64,000 nucleotides of DNA, taken from Mycolicibacterium sp. CBMA 247. Lineage in GTDB: Bacteria > Actinomycetota > Actinomycetes > Mycobacteriales > Mycobacteriaceae. Position 1 is the first letter of the stretch; each line of letters starts with the position of its first letter. Position numbers and translations under genes: made by a program. A model generated the notes under the pieces. That model made no database searches, was not told the origin of the DNA, and was given only the letters and a program-made list of their open reading frames with translations. The stretch spans positions 558,001-622,000 of the forward strand of contig NZ_VTGX01000001.1 in NCBI RefSeq assembly GCF_009729095.1, given 5' to 3'. Shown piece after piece: positions 36,560 to 44,808 of this stretch.

Positions 36560-38095
36560 CTACCGCCGGGGCAGCCGCCAGCCGATCGTCTTGGTCTCGG
36601 TGTACTGCGCGAACCCCTCTATGCCACACTGCCTTCCGACACCGCTGTTCTTGTACCCGCCGAACGGAGCGTCGGCGCCGTAGTACATGCCGCCGTTGAC
36701 TCCGATGGCCCCGGTACGGATGCGCCGGGCGATCCCCATCGCGCGCTCGGGCGAGGCCGACATCACCGCGCCGGCCAGACCGAACGCGCTGTCGTTGGCG
36801 ATCCGCACCGCCTCGTCGTCATCATCGAACGGCAGCATCACCAACACCGGTCCGAACACCTCGTCCTGCGCGATGGCCGATCGCGGGTCGGCCCCGACGA
36901 TGACGGTAGGTGCGACGAAGTGTCCGCCGCGCAGGTGATCGGCCAACCCCGCGACCTCACCGCCGCCCACCACGATGTCAGCGCCATCGCGGCGGGCACC
37001 GTCGATGGCCTCGAGTACGCGTTGCTTCTGGGCCGCGCTGATCAGCGGGCCGACCAGAGTGGTCGGCAAGGCCGGATCACCCACCGGCACCGCGCCGAAG
37101 GCCATCGTCACATTGGCGACGGCCTCGTCGAACAGGCTGCGGTGCACCAGCATCCGGGTGTTGGCCGCACAGGCCTGCCCGGCGTGCACGCACGCCCCGA
37201 TCGCGCCGGGGATGATGAGGCCGGGCTTGGCGTCATTGAGGACGATCATCGCCGACTTGCCGCCGAGCTCCAGGAATGTGCGCTTCATGGTGTCGGCCCC
37301 GACCCGCATCAGATGCCTGCCGACGGCTGTCGACCCGGTGAACGACACCATGTCGACGCGTGGGTCGGTGCCCAGCCGCCCGGCCACCTCGTTGGACGGG
37401 GTGGGCACCACGTTGACGACGCCGGGCGGCATGTCGGTGCGCTCCGCGATCAGCCGGCCCAGGCGGGTGGCATTCCACGGCGTGTTCGGATCGGGTTTGA
37501 GCACCACGGTGTTGCCTGCCGCCAGCGCGGGCCCGAGCTTGTTGAGGATCACCTCGATCGGGAAGTTCGACGGGGTGATCGCGGCGACCACACCGACCGC
37601 CTCCTTGACCACGGTGCGGGCGTTGCGCTCACCGAACAGCCCACCGCCGTCGAGGGTGCGCTCCCATTCGAATTCGTCGATCAACCGGGCCGGGTACCGC
37701 AGCGCATCGGCCATCGGCCAGTCCAGCTGGGCATTCTGTGTCGTCATCGCCGGGCAGCCCACCTCGGCGATCAATTCCTCACGAAGGTCGTCTTTTTCGG
37801 CCTCGATGGCATCCTGCAGTTGGGCCAGCACGCGCCGGCGCAAGCCGCGGTTGATGCTCCAGTCGGATTCGTCGAACGCCCGCCGCGCCGCGCCGATCGC
37901 AGCGTCCATATCCTCTGCACCGGCCGCCGCGGTCGCTCCCAGTACCCGACCGGTAGCCGGACTGAGATTGTCGAATTCGGCGCCGGACGCCGCGGCCACC
38001 AGCTCACCGTCGATCAGCATGCGCTTCTCGGCCCGACCGGCAGCACGCCGGCCGATGTCCACACTGGTGACGGCCTGGTCCACGACTTCGCTCAC
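36560..38095 (-). CDS. Aldehyde dehydrogenase
   Basis: 511 residues. Cofactor loop AITPSNFPIEVILNKLGPALAAGN, FTGSTAVGRHLM, catalytic Glu in TFLELGGKSAMIV, catalytic Cys in HAGQACAANTRMLV, and C-terminal YGADAPFGGYKNSGVGRQ. It belongs to the general NAD-dependent ALDH group. The start is GTG 38095 (MSEVVDQAV); the longer frame to 38404 includes the operator region and the DUF35 gene and is rejected. Divergent from DUF35-thiolase across two operator sites. Confidence 0.88.
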   Translation of the reverse strand: MSEVVDQAVTSVDIGRRAAGRAEKRMLIDGELVAAASGAEFDNLSPATGRVLGATAAAGAEDMDAAIGAARRAFDESDWSINRGLRRRVLAQLQDAIEAEKDDLREELIAEVGCPAMTTQNAQLDWPMADALRYPARLIDEFEWERTLDGGGLFGERNARTVVKEAVGVVAAITPSNFPIEVILNKLGPALAAGNTVVLKPDPNTPWNATRLGRLIAERTDMPPGVVNVVPTPSNEVAGRLGTDPRVDMVSFTGSTAVGRHLMRVGADTMKRTFLELGGKSAMIVLNDAKPGLIIPGAIGACVHAGQACAANTRMLVHRSLFDEAVANVTMAFGAVPVGDPALPTTLVGPLISAAQKQRVLEAIDGARRDGADIVVGGGEVAGLADHLRGGHFVAPTVIVGADPRSAIAQDEVFGPVLVMLPFDDDDEAVRIANDSAFGLAGAVMSASPERAMGIARRIRTGAIGVNGGMYYGADAPFGGYKNSGVGRQCGIEGFAQYTETKTIGWRLPRR

Positions 38096-38102
38096 ACGCG
38101 CA

Positions 38103-38119
38103 ACTGTAACAGTTACAGT
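38103..38119. promoter_or_regulatory. 17-bp operator, perfect palindrome, ALDH side
   Basis: ACTGTAACAGTTACAGT, 8-bp arms and one central base, ending 7 bp from the ALDH start. So close to the start that binding should block transcription of that gene directly. Confidence 0.75.
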
Positions 38120-38167
38120 AATACCATCGCCCGCCGACAGGGGCTGGAACGCGACACGACATACGCT

Positions 38168-38184
38168 ACTGTCGGTATTACAGT
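38168..38184. promoter_or_regulatory. 17-bp operator-like site, DUF35-thiolase side
   Basis: ACTGTCGGTATTACAGT, 35 bp upstream of the DUF35 start. Second site in this divergent gap, 65 bp (about six helical turns) from the first. Confidence 0.65.
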
Positions 38185-38219
38185 TGGTGCGCGTAGTTCG
38201 GCGATAAGAGGAGCTCACA

Positions 38220-38645
38220 ATGCAGAAAGCGTTGGCCCCCGAGATTTCGACGTGGCCCGACGCCGAACCCCAACTGATCGGCAGCCGCTGCACCGACTGC
38301 ACCGCCACCACCTTTCCTGCCCAGGCGCGCTGCCCCAAATGCTCCAGCGCTGCCGTCGAGGTGGTCCGCCTGCCCCGGCACGGCACCGTCATCGCCTGGA
38401 CCACCCAAGGCTTCCCACCCGGCGCCCCCTACAAGGGCGCAGGCGGAAAAGACTTCACCCCCTTCGGCGTCGGCCTGGTCGAACTCACCGACGACACCGG
38501 CCCGGTCATCCGCGTCGAAGGCCGCCTCACCGAAAACGACCACGCCACACTGCAATTCGGCATGGAGGTCGAACTCACCATGATCCCGTTCGCTATTGAC
38601 GAAGACGGGAACGAGCTCGTCACCTTCGCCTTCCAGCCGGTGTAG
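38220..38645 (+). CDS. DUF35 (ChsH2-like) zinc-ribbon OB-fold protein
   Basis: 141 residues. The rubredoxin-like zinc ribbon has C24-x2-C27 and C38-x2-C41 (RCTDCTA, RCPKCSS), and an acyl-CoA-binding OB fold follows (GTVIAWTTQGFPP, FGVGLVELTD). DUF35 proteins partner thiolase-like or hydratase proteins: in sterol side-chain degradation the ChsH2 DUF35 domain supports the Ltp2 aldolase. Thirteen bp before the thiolase-like gene, so the two should form one complex. ATG 38220. Confidence 0.88.
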   Translation: MQKALAPEISTWPDAEPQLIGSRCTDCTATTFPAQARCPKCSSAAVEVVRLPRHGTVIAWTTQGFPPGAPYKGAGGKDFTPFGVGLVELTDDTGPVIRVEGRLTENDHATLQFGMEVELTMIPFAIDEDGNELVTFAFQPV

Positions 38646-38658
38646 AGAGGCAATAACC

Positions 38659-39807
38659 ATGACCAATGACGTAGCCATCATCGGCGTCGGCATCCACCCG
38701 TTCGGCCGCTTCGAGGGCAAGACCGCGATGCAGATGGGTGTGGACGCCATCTTCGCCGCGGTCGCCGACGCTGGAATCGAATGGCGCGACATCCAAGCTG
38801 CAACGGGCGGCAGCTGGACGGTGGCCAACCCCGATGCCATCGTCGGGATGGTCGGGCTGACCGGCATCCCGTTCACCAACGTATTCAACGCGTGTGCCAC
38901 CGCGGCCAGCGCCACCAAGGCCTGCGCGGACGGCATCCGGCTCGGCGACTACGACATCGGCATCGCCGTCGGTCTGGACAAGCACCCCCGCGGTGCGTTC
39001 ACCGAGGACCCCGCCTTGGTCGGGATGCCCAGCTGGTACGCCGAGAACGGCCAGTACCTCACCACTCAGTTCTTCGGCATGAAGACCAACCGCTACCTCC
39101 ACGAACACAACATCTCGGCGCGCACGCTGGCCAAGGTGGCCAACAAGAACCTCCGCAACGGTGAACTGAACCCGAATGCCTTCCGGCGCAAGCCGATCTC
39201 CGAGGATGACATCCTCAACTCGACCATGCTGAACTACCCGCTCACCCAATACATGTTCTGCGCCCCCGACGAGGGCGCGGCCGCCGTAGTGATGTGCCGC
39301 GCCGACATCGCCCATCGCTATACCGACAAGCCGGTGTATCTCAAGGCCGTCGAGGTCAGGACCCGCCGCTACGGAGCGTATGAGGTCAACACCACCTGCG
39401 CGCCGGTCGAAGAGGACGTGGCACCGACCGTTTACGCCGCGCGCGCCGCGTTCGAGAGGTCCGGGGTGGCACCCGAAGACGTAGATGTCGTGCAACTGCA
39501 GGACACCGATGCCGGCGCCGAGATCATCCACATGGCCGAATGCGGATTCTGCGCCGACGGCGACCAGGAGAAGCTGCTGGCCGACGGCGCCACCGAGATC
39601 GGCGGACGTCTGCCCGTCAACACCGACGGCGGCCTGATCGCCAACGGCGAGCCGATCGGCGCCTCGGGCCTTCGCCAGATCCACGAGCTGGTGCGCCAAC
39701 TGCGCGGCGAAGCCGGCGACCGGCAGGTGCCCGGGAACCCACGCGTCGGGTTCGCGCAGCTGTACGGCGCCCCCGGCACCGCCGGCGCCACCGTGTTGAC
39801 ACTCTGA
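38659..39807 (+). CDS. Thiolase-fold lipid-transfer/retro-aldolase-like protein (Ltp type)
   Basis: 382 residues with the thiolase fold: VAIIGVGIHPFGRFEGKT at the N-terminus, the position of the first catalytic Cys in FNACATAASATKAC, and the late GEPIGASGLRQIHELVRQLRG motif, where the usual thiolase GHP reads GEP. A final LYGAPGTAGATVLTL replaces the classic C-terminal Cys loop. It is like SCP2/Ltp proteins that split CoA-bound aldol adducts when paired with DUF35, as here. ATG 38659 follows GAGAGG. Product release or thiolysis is not certain. Confidence 0.85.
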   Translation: MTNDVAIIGVGIHPFGRFEGKTAMQMGVDAIFAAVADAGIEWRDIQAATGGSWTVANPDAIVGMVGLTGIPFTNVFNACATAASATKACADGIRLGDYDIGIAVGLDKHPRGAFTEDPALVGMPSWYAENGQYLTTQFFGMKTNRYLHEHNISARTLAKVANKNLRNGELNPNAFRRKPISEDDILNSTMLNYPLTQYMFCAPDEGAAAVVMCRADIAHRYTDKPVYLKAVEVRTRRYGAYEVNTTCAPVEEDVAPTVYAARAAFERSGVAPEDVDVVQLQDTDAGAEIIHMAECGFCADGDQEKLLADGATEIGGRLPVNTDGGLIANGEPIGASGLRQIHELVRQLRGEAGDRQVPGNPRVGFAQLYGAPGTAGATVLTL

Positions 39808-39816
39808 CTTTCATTG

Positions 39817-39878
39817 CGCGAGCAGACACAAAACTGCACATTTTCGAGCCGCAATGGACAGTTTTGCGTCTGCTCGCG
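39817..39878. repeat. Palindromic intergenic repeat, family B, copy 1
   Basis: 20-nt arms 39817-39836 and 39859-39878 pair with one mismatch around a 22-nt loop; arms contain CGCGAGCAGAC and CAAAACTG. It lies between two plus-strand genes, so it may attenuate or stabilise transcript. Same arm layout as 44747-44808. Confidence 0.8.
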
Positions 39879-39896
39879 AGATAGGGAGACCACCAG

Positions 39897-41003
39897 ATGA
39901 CTGAACAGTTCAGGGAAGCACCGATTTTCGATGCCGACCAGCACATGTACGAAACCGGCGATGCGCTGACGAAGTTCCTCCCCGAGCAGTACAAGCGCGC
40001 CGTGCAGTACGCCCAGATCGGTCGTCAGACCCGGGTGGTGATCAACAACCGGGTGACCGACTTCATCCCGAACCCGACATTCGAGCGGGTCGCCGCCCCC
40101 GGAGCGCACGAGAAGTTCTTCGCCGGCGAAAACACCGAAGGTCTGACCTTGCGCGAGATGCAGGGCAAAGCCATCGACGCGCCCACGGCCACCCGCAACC
40201 CCGAGGACCGCGTCGCCGAACTGGACCGCCAGGGCGTCGTCGAGGCGCTGAACTACCCTACCCTGGGCAGCCTCGTCGAGCACTCCAGTGCCGATGACCC
40301 GCAGCTGACGTTGGCCATCGTCCACGCCCTCAACGAGTGGATCCTCGAACACTGGAGCTTCAACTACCAGGACCGGGTGTTCTCCACGCCGATCATCAAC
40401 CTCTCCGAAGTCGATGCGGCGCAACGCGAACTGGCATGGATCCTCGACCACGGCGCGAAGGTTGCGTTGATCAAACCCGGCCCGGTCAACGGCTTGCACG
40501 GCTGGCGCTCCCCCGCACTGCCGGAGTTCGACCCGTTCTGGCGTGACGTCGAGGCCGCCGGCCTGCCCGTCGTGCTGCACGCCAGTTATCCGCCGCTGGA
40601 TGACTACGTCAACAAATGGGAGCCGCCCTACACCCAGAACTTCATGGCGCAGAGCGCGTTCCGCTGGATGGTGCTCGGGCACCGCGAGATCGCCGATATG
40701 CTGACCGCCCTGATCTGCCACGGCACCCTGACCCGGTTCCCCAAACTGCGCATCGCCAGCGTCGAGAACGGCAGCAGCTGGATCTTCCCGCTGTTCCACG
40801 ACTTCGCCGACCTGTACAAGAAGATGCCGCAGAACTTCCCCGAGCATCCGCATGACGTGTTCCGCCGCAACATCTGGGTGAGCCCGTTCTGGGAGGGCTG
40901 CGTGTCCGACGTCGTGGACACGGTCGGTTGGGACAAGGTGCTGTTCGGCTCGGACTACCCACATCCCGAAGGACTGGCCGAGCCGAAGGGCTTCTGGCGC
41001 TAA
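39897..41003 (+). CDS. Amidohydrolase, paralogue 2, cut short by an in-frame stop
   Basis: Amidohydrolase-2 family TIM barrel, 368 residues to the first TAA. Metal motif FDADQHMYETGD, barrel His in VVLHASYPP, late Asp in LFGSDYPHPEG. It closely follows the 49520 paralogue, e.g. FIPNPTF, SIENGS versus SVENGS, and FGSD. The stop at 41001-41003 falls where coding resumes in the same frame for 41 more codons to TAG 41129, so the C-terminal helices are lost. ATG 39897 follows AGGGAG. All metal ligands remain upstream of the stop; folding is the doubt. Confidence 0.82.
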   Translation: MTEQFREAPIFDADQHMYETGDALTKFLPEQYKRAVQYAQIGRQTRVVINNRVTDFIPNPTFERVAAPGAHEKFFAGENTEGLTLREMQGKAIDAPTATRNPEDRVAELDRQGVVEALNYPTLGSLVEHSSADDPQLTLAIVHALNEWILEHWSFNYQDRVFSTPIINLSEVDAAQRELAWILDHGAKVALIKPGPVNGLHGWRSPALPEFDPFWRDVEAAGLPVVLHASYPPLDDYVNKWEPPYTQNFMAQSAFRWMVLGHREIADMLTALICHGTLTRFPKLRIASVENGSSWIFPLFHDFADLYKKMPQNFPEHPHDVFRRNIWVSPFWEGCVSDVVDTVGWDKVLFGSDYPHPEGLAEPKGFWR

Positions 41004-41129
41004 GCCGAGGGCATGGACATCCGCCGCACCTATGACTTCATGGGCGACAACGCCCGTCGTTTCATGGGTCTGCCCATCGCCAACCCAGATCCGGAGGCGG
41101 TCAAGCCCCCGGCGCTCACCAGCGCCTAG
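41004..41129 (+). pseudogene. Orphaned C-terminal tail of the amidohydrolase
   Basis: In frame with the preceding gene after its TAA: AEGMDIRRTYDFMGDNARRF...PPALTSA, ending in TAG. The segment MGDNARRFMGL is the usual last helix of the family. A single change to TAC or TAT would restore a 409-residue protein, so the break looks recent (or is a sequencing error). Confidence 0.75.
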
Positions 41130-41261
41130 CAGCAGTCAGCCGGTTTCTCGATCACTAAACGGGTTGGAGCATCAAGAAATTCATCCCGGCTGAGAGCGCG
41201 GGGCCCCTCGCCCATACCGCACAATCCTCCCTGCGCGCGCGACCGGTGATTGGCTCAATAC

Positions 41262-41537
41262 CTACTGATGCTGCGTGAGGTCGCGATACCGCTCGATGAT
41301 CTCGGAGTCCTCGTGGCGCAGCCAAGGCATCGCGAGTGTTATTCCAGCGGCGTCACAGAACTCGACCAGATACCCCGTGGGCTGACCGGGAAGCTCACCG
41401 ATCTCCATGATCGTGCCCTCGGTCCCAGCGGTGAGCAGGATTTCACGTACACCCGCAAAGTCTTCTGTGTGCAACAGGTGCTTGAGCTCGACGACATCGT
41501 GTTCGCTGGGCGGACCGATGTCCTTTCTGGGACTCAT
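41262..41537 (-). CDS. DUF4926-like small protein
   Basis: 91 residues. DVVELKHLLHT...ILLTAGTEGTIMEIGELPGQPTGYLVEFCDAAGITLAMPWL follows the DUF4926 pattern, a small beta-barrel domain often found among toxin-antitoxin or mobile small genes. ATG 41537 overlaps the stop of an upstream 38-codon frame (ATGA). It is part of an island unrelated to the catabolic genes around it. Function not established. Confidence 0.6.
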   Translation of the reverse strand: MSPRKDIGPPSEHDVVELKHLLHTEDFAGVREILLTAGTEGTIMEIGELPGQPTGYLVEFCDAAGITLAMPWLRHEDSEIIERYRDLTQHQ

Positions 41538-41650
41538 GATTCGTCTGTCCCTTTATCGTTGACGTTGTCTGCGATCCAACCACCGATCGGGTTCCTGTCC
41601 GTCAGCGTCAGCAGTATGGTCGTCAATACCCGCGGAACTGTATTGCTCAT
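41534..41650 (-). CDS. Short coupled ORF before the DUF4926-like gene
   Basis: 38 codons from ATG 41650 to TGA 41534 (MSNTVPRVLTTILLTLTDRN...). AGGAGA lies 6 bp upstream of the ATG and the stop overlaps the next ATG by 4 bp, so coupling is likely. A hydrophobic stretch VLTTILLTL could be membrane-facing. No family is recognised. Too short for routine gene finders. Confidence 0.4.
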   Translation of the reverse strand: MSNTVPRVLTTILLTLTDRNPIGGWIADNVNDKGTDES

Positions 41651-41799
41651 GTCGGAATCTCCTGCCACTTCAGAAGAATCGTCATGCCGGCCACCACGAA
41701 CCGGCCCATGCGGCTCTCGCCGGATGTCCTCACTACGTAACCAATGTCATGCAATGGCACATCTAGCCAGCTTCACCGCCGCCCCCATCGGGGTCGAGG

Positions 41800-42513
41800 T
41801 TAGCGTTGCCGCACCCGGGTCAGCTTGCGCGGCTTACTCTTCCAGCTCTGCCAGCGATCGCTGACAGCTGGCCGAAGGCGCGCCTCCAGCTCGTCCAGCC
41901 GGGCCCTGAGCTCCGGATGCATGGGCCGAATCCGAGCAACCAGCTTGCGCGCCTTCCGTATATCGATGCTGCCGAACACGTCGTTGGCCGCAGCCTCGAC
42001 GGCAGCCAGCACGACTGGCTGCCACTGCGGCGACCGGCTCAGCCTGTCCAGCAGCAGCGACTTCTCCGGCCACGGCACCGGACCTGACACTGGCAGCAGA
42101 TAGCGCAGCCGGGCGTCGTCGGCATCAGCGGTGATCTCCCGCCACGCCTCGCCAGCCTCGGCCGGGCTGCCCTCGAACGGCCCGCACCACAGCCAGTACA
42201 ACACCGGATCCCGCAACCGCTGGTCCGACTCGTCCAGCAGCGCACGCAGCTCCGCCCAGAACACCGGCCCCGATCCCCAATGGGGCACGTACATCAGGTT
42301 GGCGAAGCACGGCATCGCCCTGTACAGCCGGAATGCCAGTGGCAGATCACCTTCCACCAAGTCGGCGAGCTCATGGGGCACATCAGAACAATCAGCCGGC
42401 CACGGGTCCACGTCGAGGCGCGTCCCAGTATCTGCAGCGGTCGCCAAGGCGTGCTCGCACGCACGCTCGAACAGACCAGCTCCCACATGGTCGGAGAGGT
42501 CGGTGAGCTGCAT
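41800..42513 (-). CDS. Hypothetical protein
   Basis: 237 residues, unrecognised. Mostly helical and acidic in the first two thirds (LFERACEHALATAADTGTRLDV, VLYWLWCGPFEGSPAEAGEAWREITADADDARLRYLLP), then a basic C-terminal third (KLVARIRPMHPELRARLDELEARLRP...KSKPRKLTRVRQR). No signal or membrane segment. ATG 42513 (MQLTDLSDH) is chosen because upstream sequence is not coding-like. It lies in the 41-45 kb island next to DUF1152. Nothing shows its role. Confidence 0.6.
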   Translation of the reverse strand: MQLTDLSDHVGAGLFERACEHALATAADTGTRLDVDPWPADCSDVPHELADLVEGDLPLAFRLYRAMPCFANLMYVPHWGSGPVFWAELRALLDESDQRLRDPVLYWLWCGPFEGSPAEAGEAWREITADADDARLRYLLPVSGPVPWPEKSLLLDRLSRSPQWQPVVLAAVEAAANDVFGSIDIRKARKLVARIRPMHPELRARLDELEARLRPAVSDRWQSWKSKPRKLTRVRQR

Positions 42514-43038
42514 TCCCCAGACCGTACGCGCCGATGAGTTCCCCCGGGGGGCGATGAAACACGTGGCTGGTGGTAATCGGCATTCTGCCGAGGACATCGT
42601 GCGCAAGCTGTGCAGTGCGGATGAGTTGACCGCAGCGGGCAATACGGTCCGGTAGAGATTTGAAAACAGAGGCCATTGATATGCTGGCAACGTTGCGTGA
42701 CCTCGGTTGGGCGCGGGATTTCGACACCACGGGGCTCCGACCGCCTTCTGACCCTCTCCGTGCACGAAATCCCAGATGCGGGAATTGCTGCCCGGGCTCT
42801 CGCGACGATGGTGAGTGCGCTGACCGTCACCCAACAGCGGTGGGCGTGATTCTGTTCGTGAGCTGTGGCGACCACCGAGTTCAATACTGACACAACGAGT
42901 TAGAACGGACACGATCAACAAGTATCGTCCAGCGTGGCTCCGCAGTCAGCGTCCGATCTGTGGGGGGAAAACGAAGCGTAAACACGGAAAATTGAGAACC
43001 CTGATGACCGCGGCAGGAGGTACTGAATACTTCGAAAG
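42514..43038. other. 525-base intergenic stretch with short open frames only
   Basis: Divergent spacer between the hypothetical protein and the DUF1152 gene. Two overlapping plus-strand frames near 42660-42890 look partly coding: one from GTG 42697 to TGA 42849 (50 residues, ...SVHEIPDAGIAARAL...). Neither has a recognised family; they may be a decayed gene. GGCAGGAGG at 43011-43020 is too far from ATG 43039 to be its ribosome site. Confidence 0.4.
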
Positions 43039-44004
43039 ATGTCTGCGCCCACCTTGTTCGACACACCGGTACTGCACCGCCTTCGCGACTGCGAGCGGAT
43101 CCTGATCGCTGGTGCCGGTGGCGGTCACGACCTCATCAGCGGCCTACCCATAGCCTTCGCGCTCCACGAGCGACACAAGACAGTGTTCCTGGCGAACCTC
43201 ACCTTCACCCCCGTCACACGCACTACGGCACAGCCCGTAGCGCCGGGGCTGTTCGAGACGCGCGCCGACACCAGTGGCCCGCCCGCCTACTTCCCCGAGA
43301 AACACCTCGCGATCTGGCTACGCGACCACGGCTACCCCGACCGCGTGTTCCTAATCCGCAAAGGCGGCCCCGCCGACATCCGAACAGCCTATGCATGGCT
43401 GGCCCGTGAGCTGCGCCTGGACGCAGTAGTACTCATCGACGGCGGCACCGATCTGCTCATGACAGGCGACGAAGCCGGCCTCGGAACACCAGTGGAGGAC
43501 ATCACCAGCCTGTTGGCGGCGCACGCACTCGACCTGCCGGTCAAACTCGCAGCCTGCGTCGGGTTCGGCGTCGACACCTACCACGGCGTGTGCCACGCGC
43601 ACTTCCTGGAAAACGTTGCCGCCCTCACCAAGCTCGGCGCCTATCACGGCGTGTTCGCCCTCACCCCCGGCATAGCCTCTGTCGATGCCTGGCTCGATGC
43701 TGCCACCTGGGTTCAACAGCACACCCCCGGCAGAGAGAGCATCGTGTGCGCGTCCACCACCGACGCCGCCCGCGGCGAATTCGGCGACCACCACTCCTTG
43801 GCACGCACCCGCGGCACGGGCGTCGAATTGTTCATCAACCCCCTCATGTCCATGGTTTGGGGGTTCGACCTCGATGCGGTCGCCAACCGGGTCCTCTACA
43901 GGCGCGACATCGCGCACGCGACAACGCCGTTCGAGGTCGCTGCGGCGATCGAAGCGTTTCGTGATCACACACCACTGCGCCCCAGACGAATCATTCCGGC
44001 CTAA
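43039..44004 (+). CDS. DUF1152 protein
   Basis: 321 residues. A glycine-rich ILIAGAGGGHDLISGLPIAFAL start, DAVVLIDGGTDLLMTGDEAGLGTPVEDITSL, and CVGFGVDTYHGVCHAHFLENVAAL are typical of the DUF1152 family, thought from sequence to bind a nucleotide or sugar. No catalytic mechanism has been shown that I know of. ATG 43039; a weak GAAAG precedes it. Followed 54 bp later by a small gene of unknown family. It is the longest gene in the island and unlike its CoA-metabolism neighbours. Confidence 0.75.
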   Translation: MSAPTLFDTPVLHRLRDCERILIAGAGGGHDLISGLPIAFALHERHKTVFLANLTFTPVTRTTAQPVAPGLFETRADTSGPPAYFPEKHLAIWLRDHGYPDRVFLIRKGGPADIRTAYAWLARELRLDAVVLIDGGTDLLMTGDEAGLGTPVEDITSLLAAHALDLPVKLAACVGFGVDTYHGVCHAHFLENVAALTKLGAYHGVFALTPGIASVDAWLDAATWVQQHTPGRESIVCASTTDAARGEFGDHHSLARTRGTGVELFINPLMSMVWGFDLDAVANRVLYRRDIAHATTPFEVAAAIEAFRDHTPLRPRRIIPA

Positions 44005-44057
44005 TAGTACGGTCGGGTTGCACCATGCTAATCGCGCAAGTAGAGGTGGTCTGAACG

Positions 44058-44456
44058 GTGGGCACAACAGCGGTCGTGATCGGGGCAAAGCCAGGCAGTG
44101 ACGATTCATTGGTCGCCGTCCAAGGCTGGGAGGCCTGCGACTATCCCTCTATGGGCGAACCCGACCAGATTCGCCTTGAACTCAACGAACGCATTGCGAC
44201 CGCAGGGATAGCTACACAGTGGTTTGACGAGTCATCTAGCGTATGCCTTCCCGACGGCGTCGAGGCGATCAGTTTCTCCCTCCACGCCGGTCTTCTGCGG
44301 TCGATCTGGATTACACGACCGACGGGTGAGTTGTTGGAAATCCTGTGCCAATGGGCCCGGGTGGTTGGTTGGCGGGTATATAACGCCGACAGCGAGACCG
44401 AGTACACCGCGGAGGATTTCACTCAACCCAAAGGCGGAGACGAAGGCGTCCATTGA
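44058..44456 (+). CDS. Hypothetical small protein, immunity-like
   Basis: 132 residues, acidic, starting GTG 44058 (MGTTAVVIGAK). A central AISFSLHAGLLRSIWITRPTGELLEILCQWARVVGWRVYNADSE is a two-layer alpha-beta pattern also seen in small immunity-type proteins, but no family is certain. No toxin gene is next to it. Lower GC than the catabolic genes. Ends the island. Confidence 0.5.
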   Translation: MGTTAVVIGAKPGSDDSLVAVQGWEACDYPSMGEPDQIRLELNERIATAGIATQWFDESSSVCLPDGVEAISFSLHAGLLRSIWITRPTGELLEILCQWARVVGWRVYNADSETEYTAEDFTQPKGGDEGVH

Positions 44457-44746
44457 AGCTACGAGGCACTGAAGCGACTGCGCCAGTTGACGGCCGGTCA
44501 AGGTCGAGGAGCCTGACTCGTGACGGTTCGCGGCTCAGCCAACGCCACGCTCTGCTCACAACTCAGGGCAGCCAGCACCCCTTCTCCTGACCGCCGCACA
44601 CAGCTACATAACTTCCGTTTGATTCCGGCAATTGCCAGTTTTCGCTGGTCTCGAAACGGAATTGCTAACGGATAGACGGAAACGACAAAACGATGATGAC
44701 GGTCGGAAACGACACGGGGTCGGCCGCCTTTGGCGTCACCACGCTG
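44457..44746. other. Intergenic stretch, nothing recognisable
   Basis: About 290 bases after the last island gene and before the palindromic repeat. Base use is more even than in neighbours (runs such as CGGAAACGACAAAACGATG). No open frame of substance, tRNA or promoter is seen. Confidence 0.4.
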
Positions 44747-44808
44747 CGCGAGCAGTCGTAAAACTGCTCCGAGTAGCCAAATTTGGGGCAGTTTTACGAC
44801 TGCTCGCG
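44747..44808. repeat. Palindromic intergenic repeat, family B, copy 2
   Basis: Perfect 21-bp arms, 44747-44767 and 44788-44808, around a 20-nt loop; arms contain CGCGAGCAGTC and AAAACTGC. It ends one base before the FadE stop and lies between convergent genes, so it is well placed as a two-way terminator. Relative of 39817-39878. Confidence 0.82.

Noticed and set aside
36920..38599. Long plus-strand frame of 559 codons opposite the ALDH gene
   Set aside because: Antisense to a clear aldehyde dehydrogenase, with Arg/Pro/His-rich composition and no domain.
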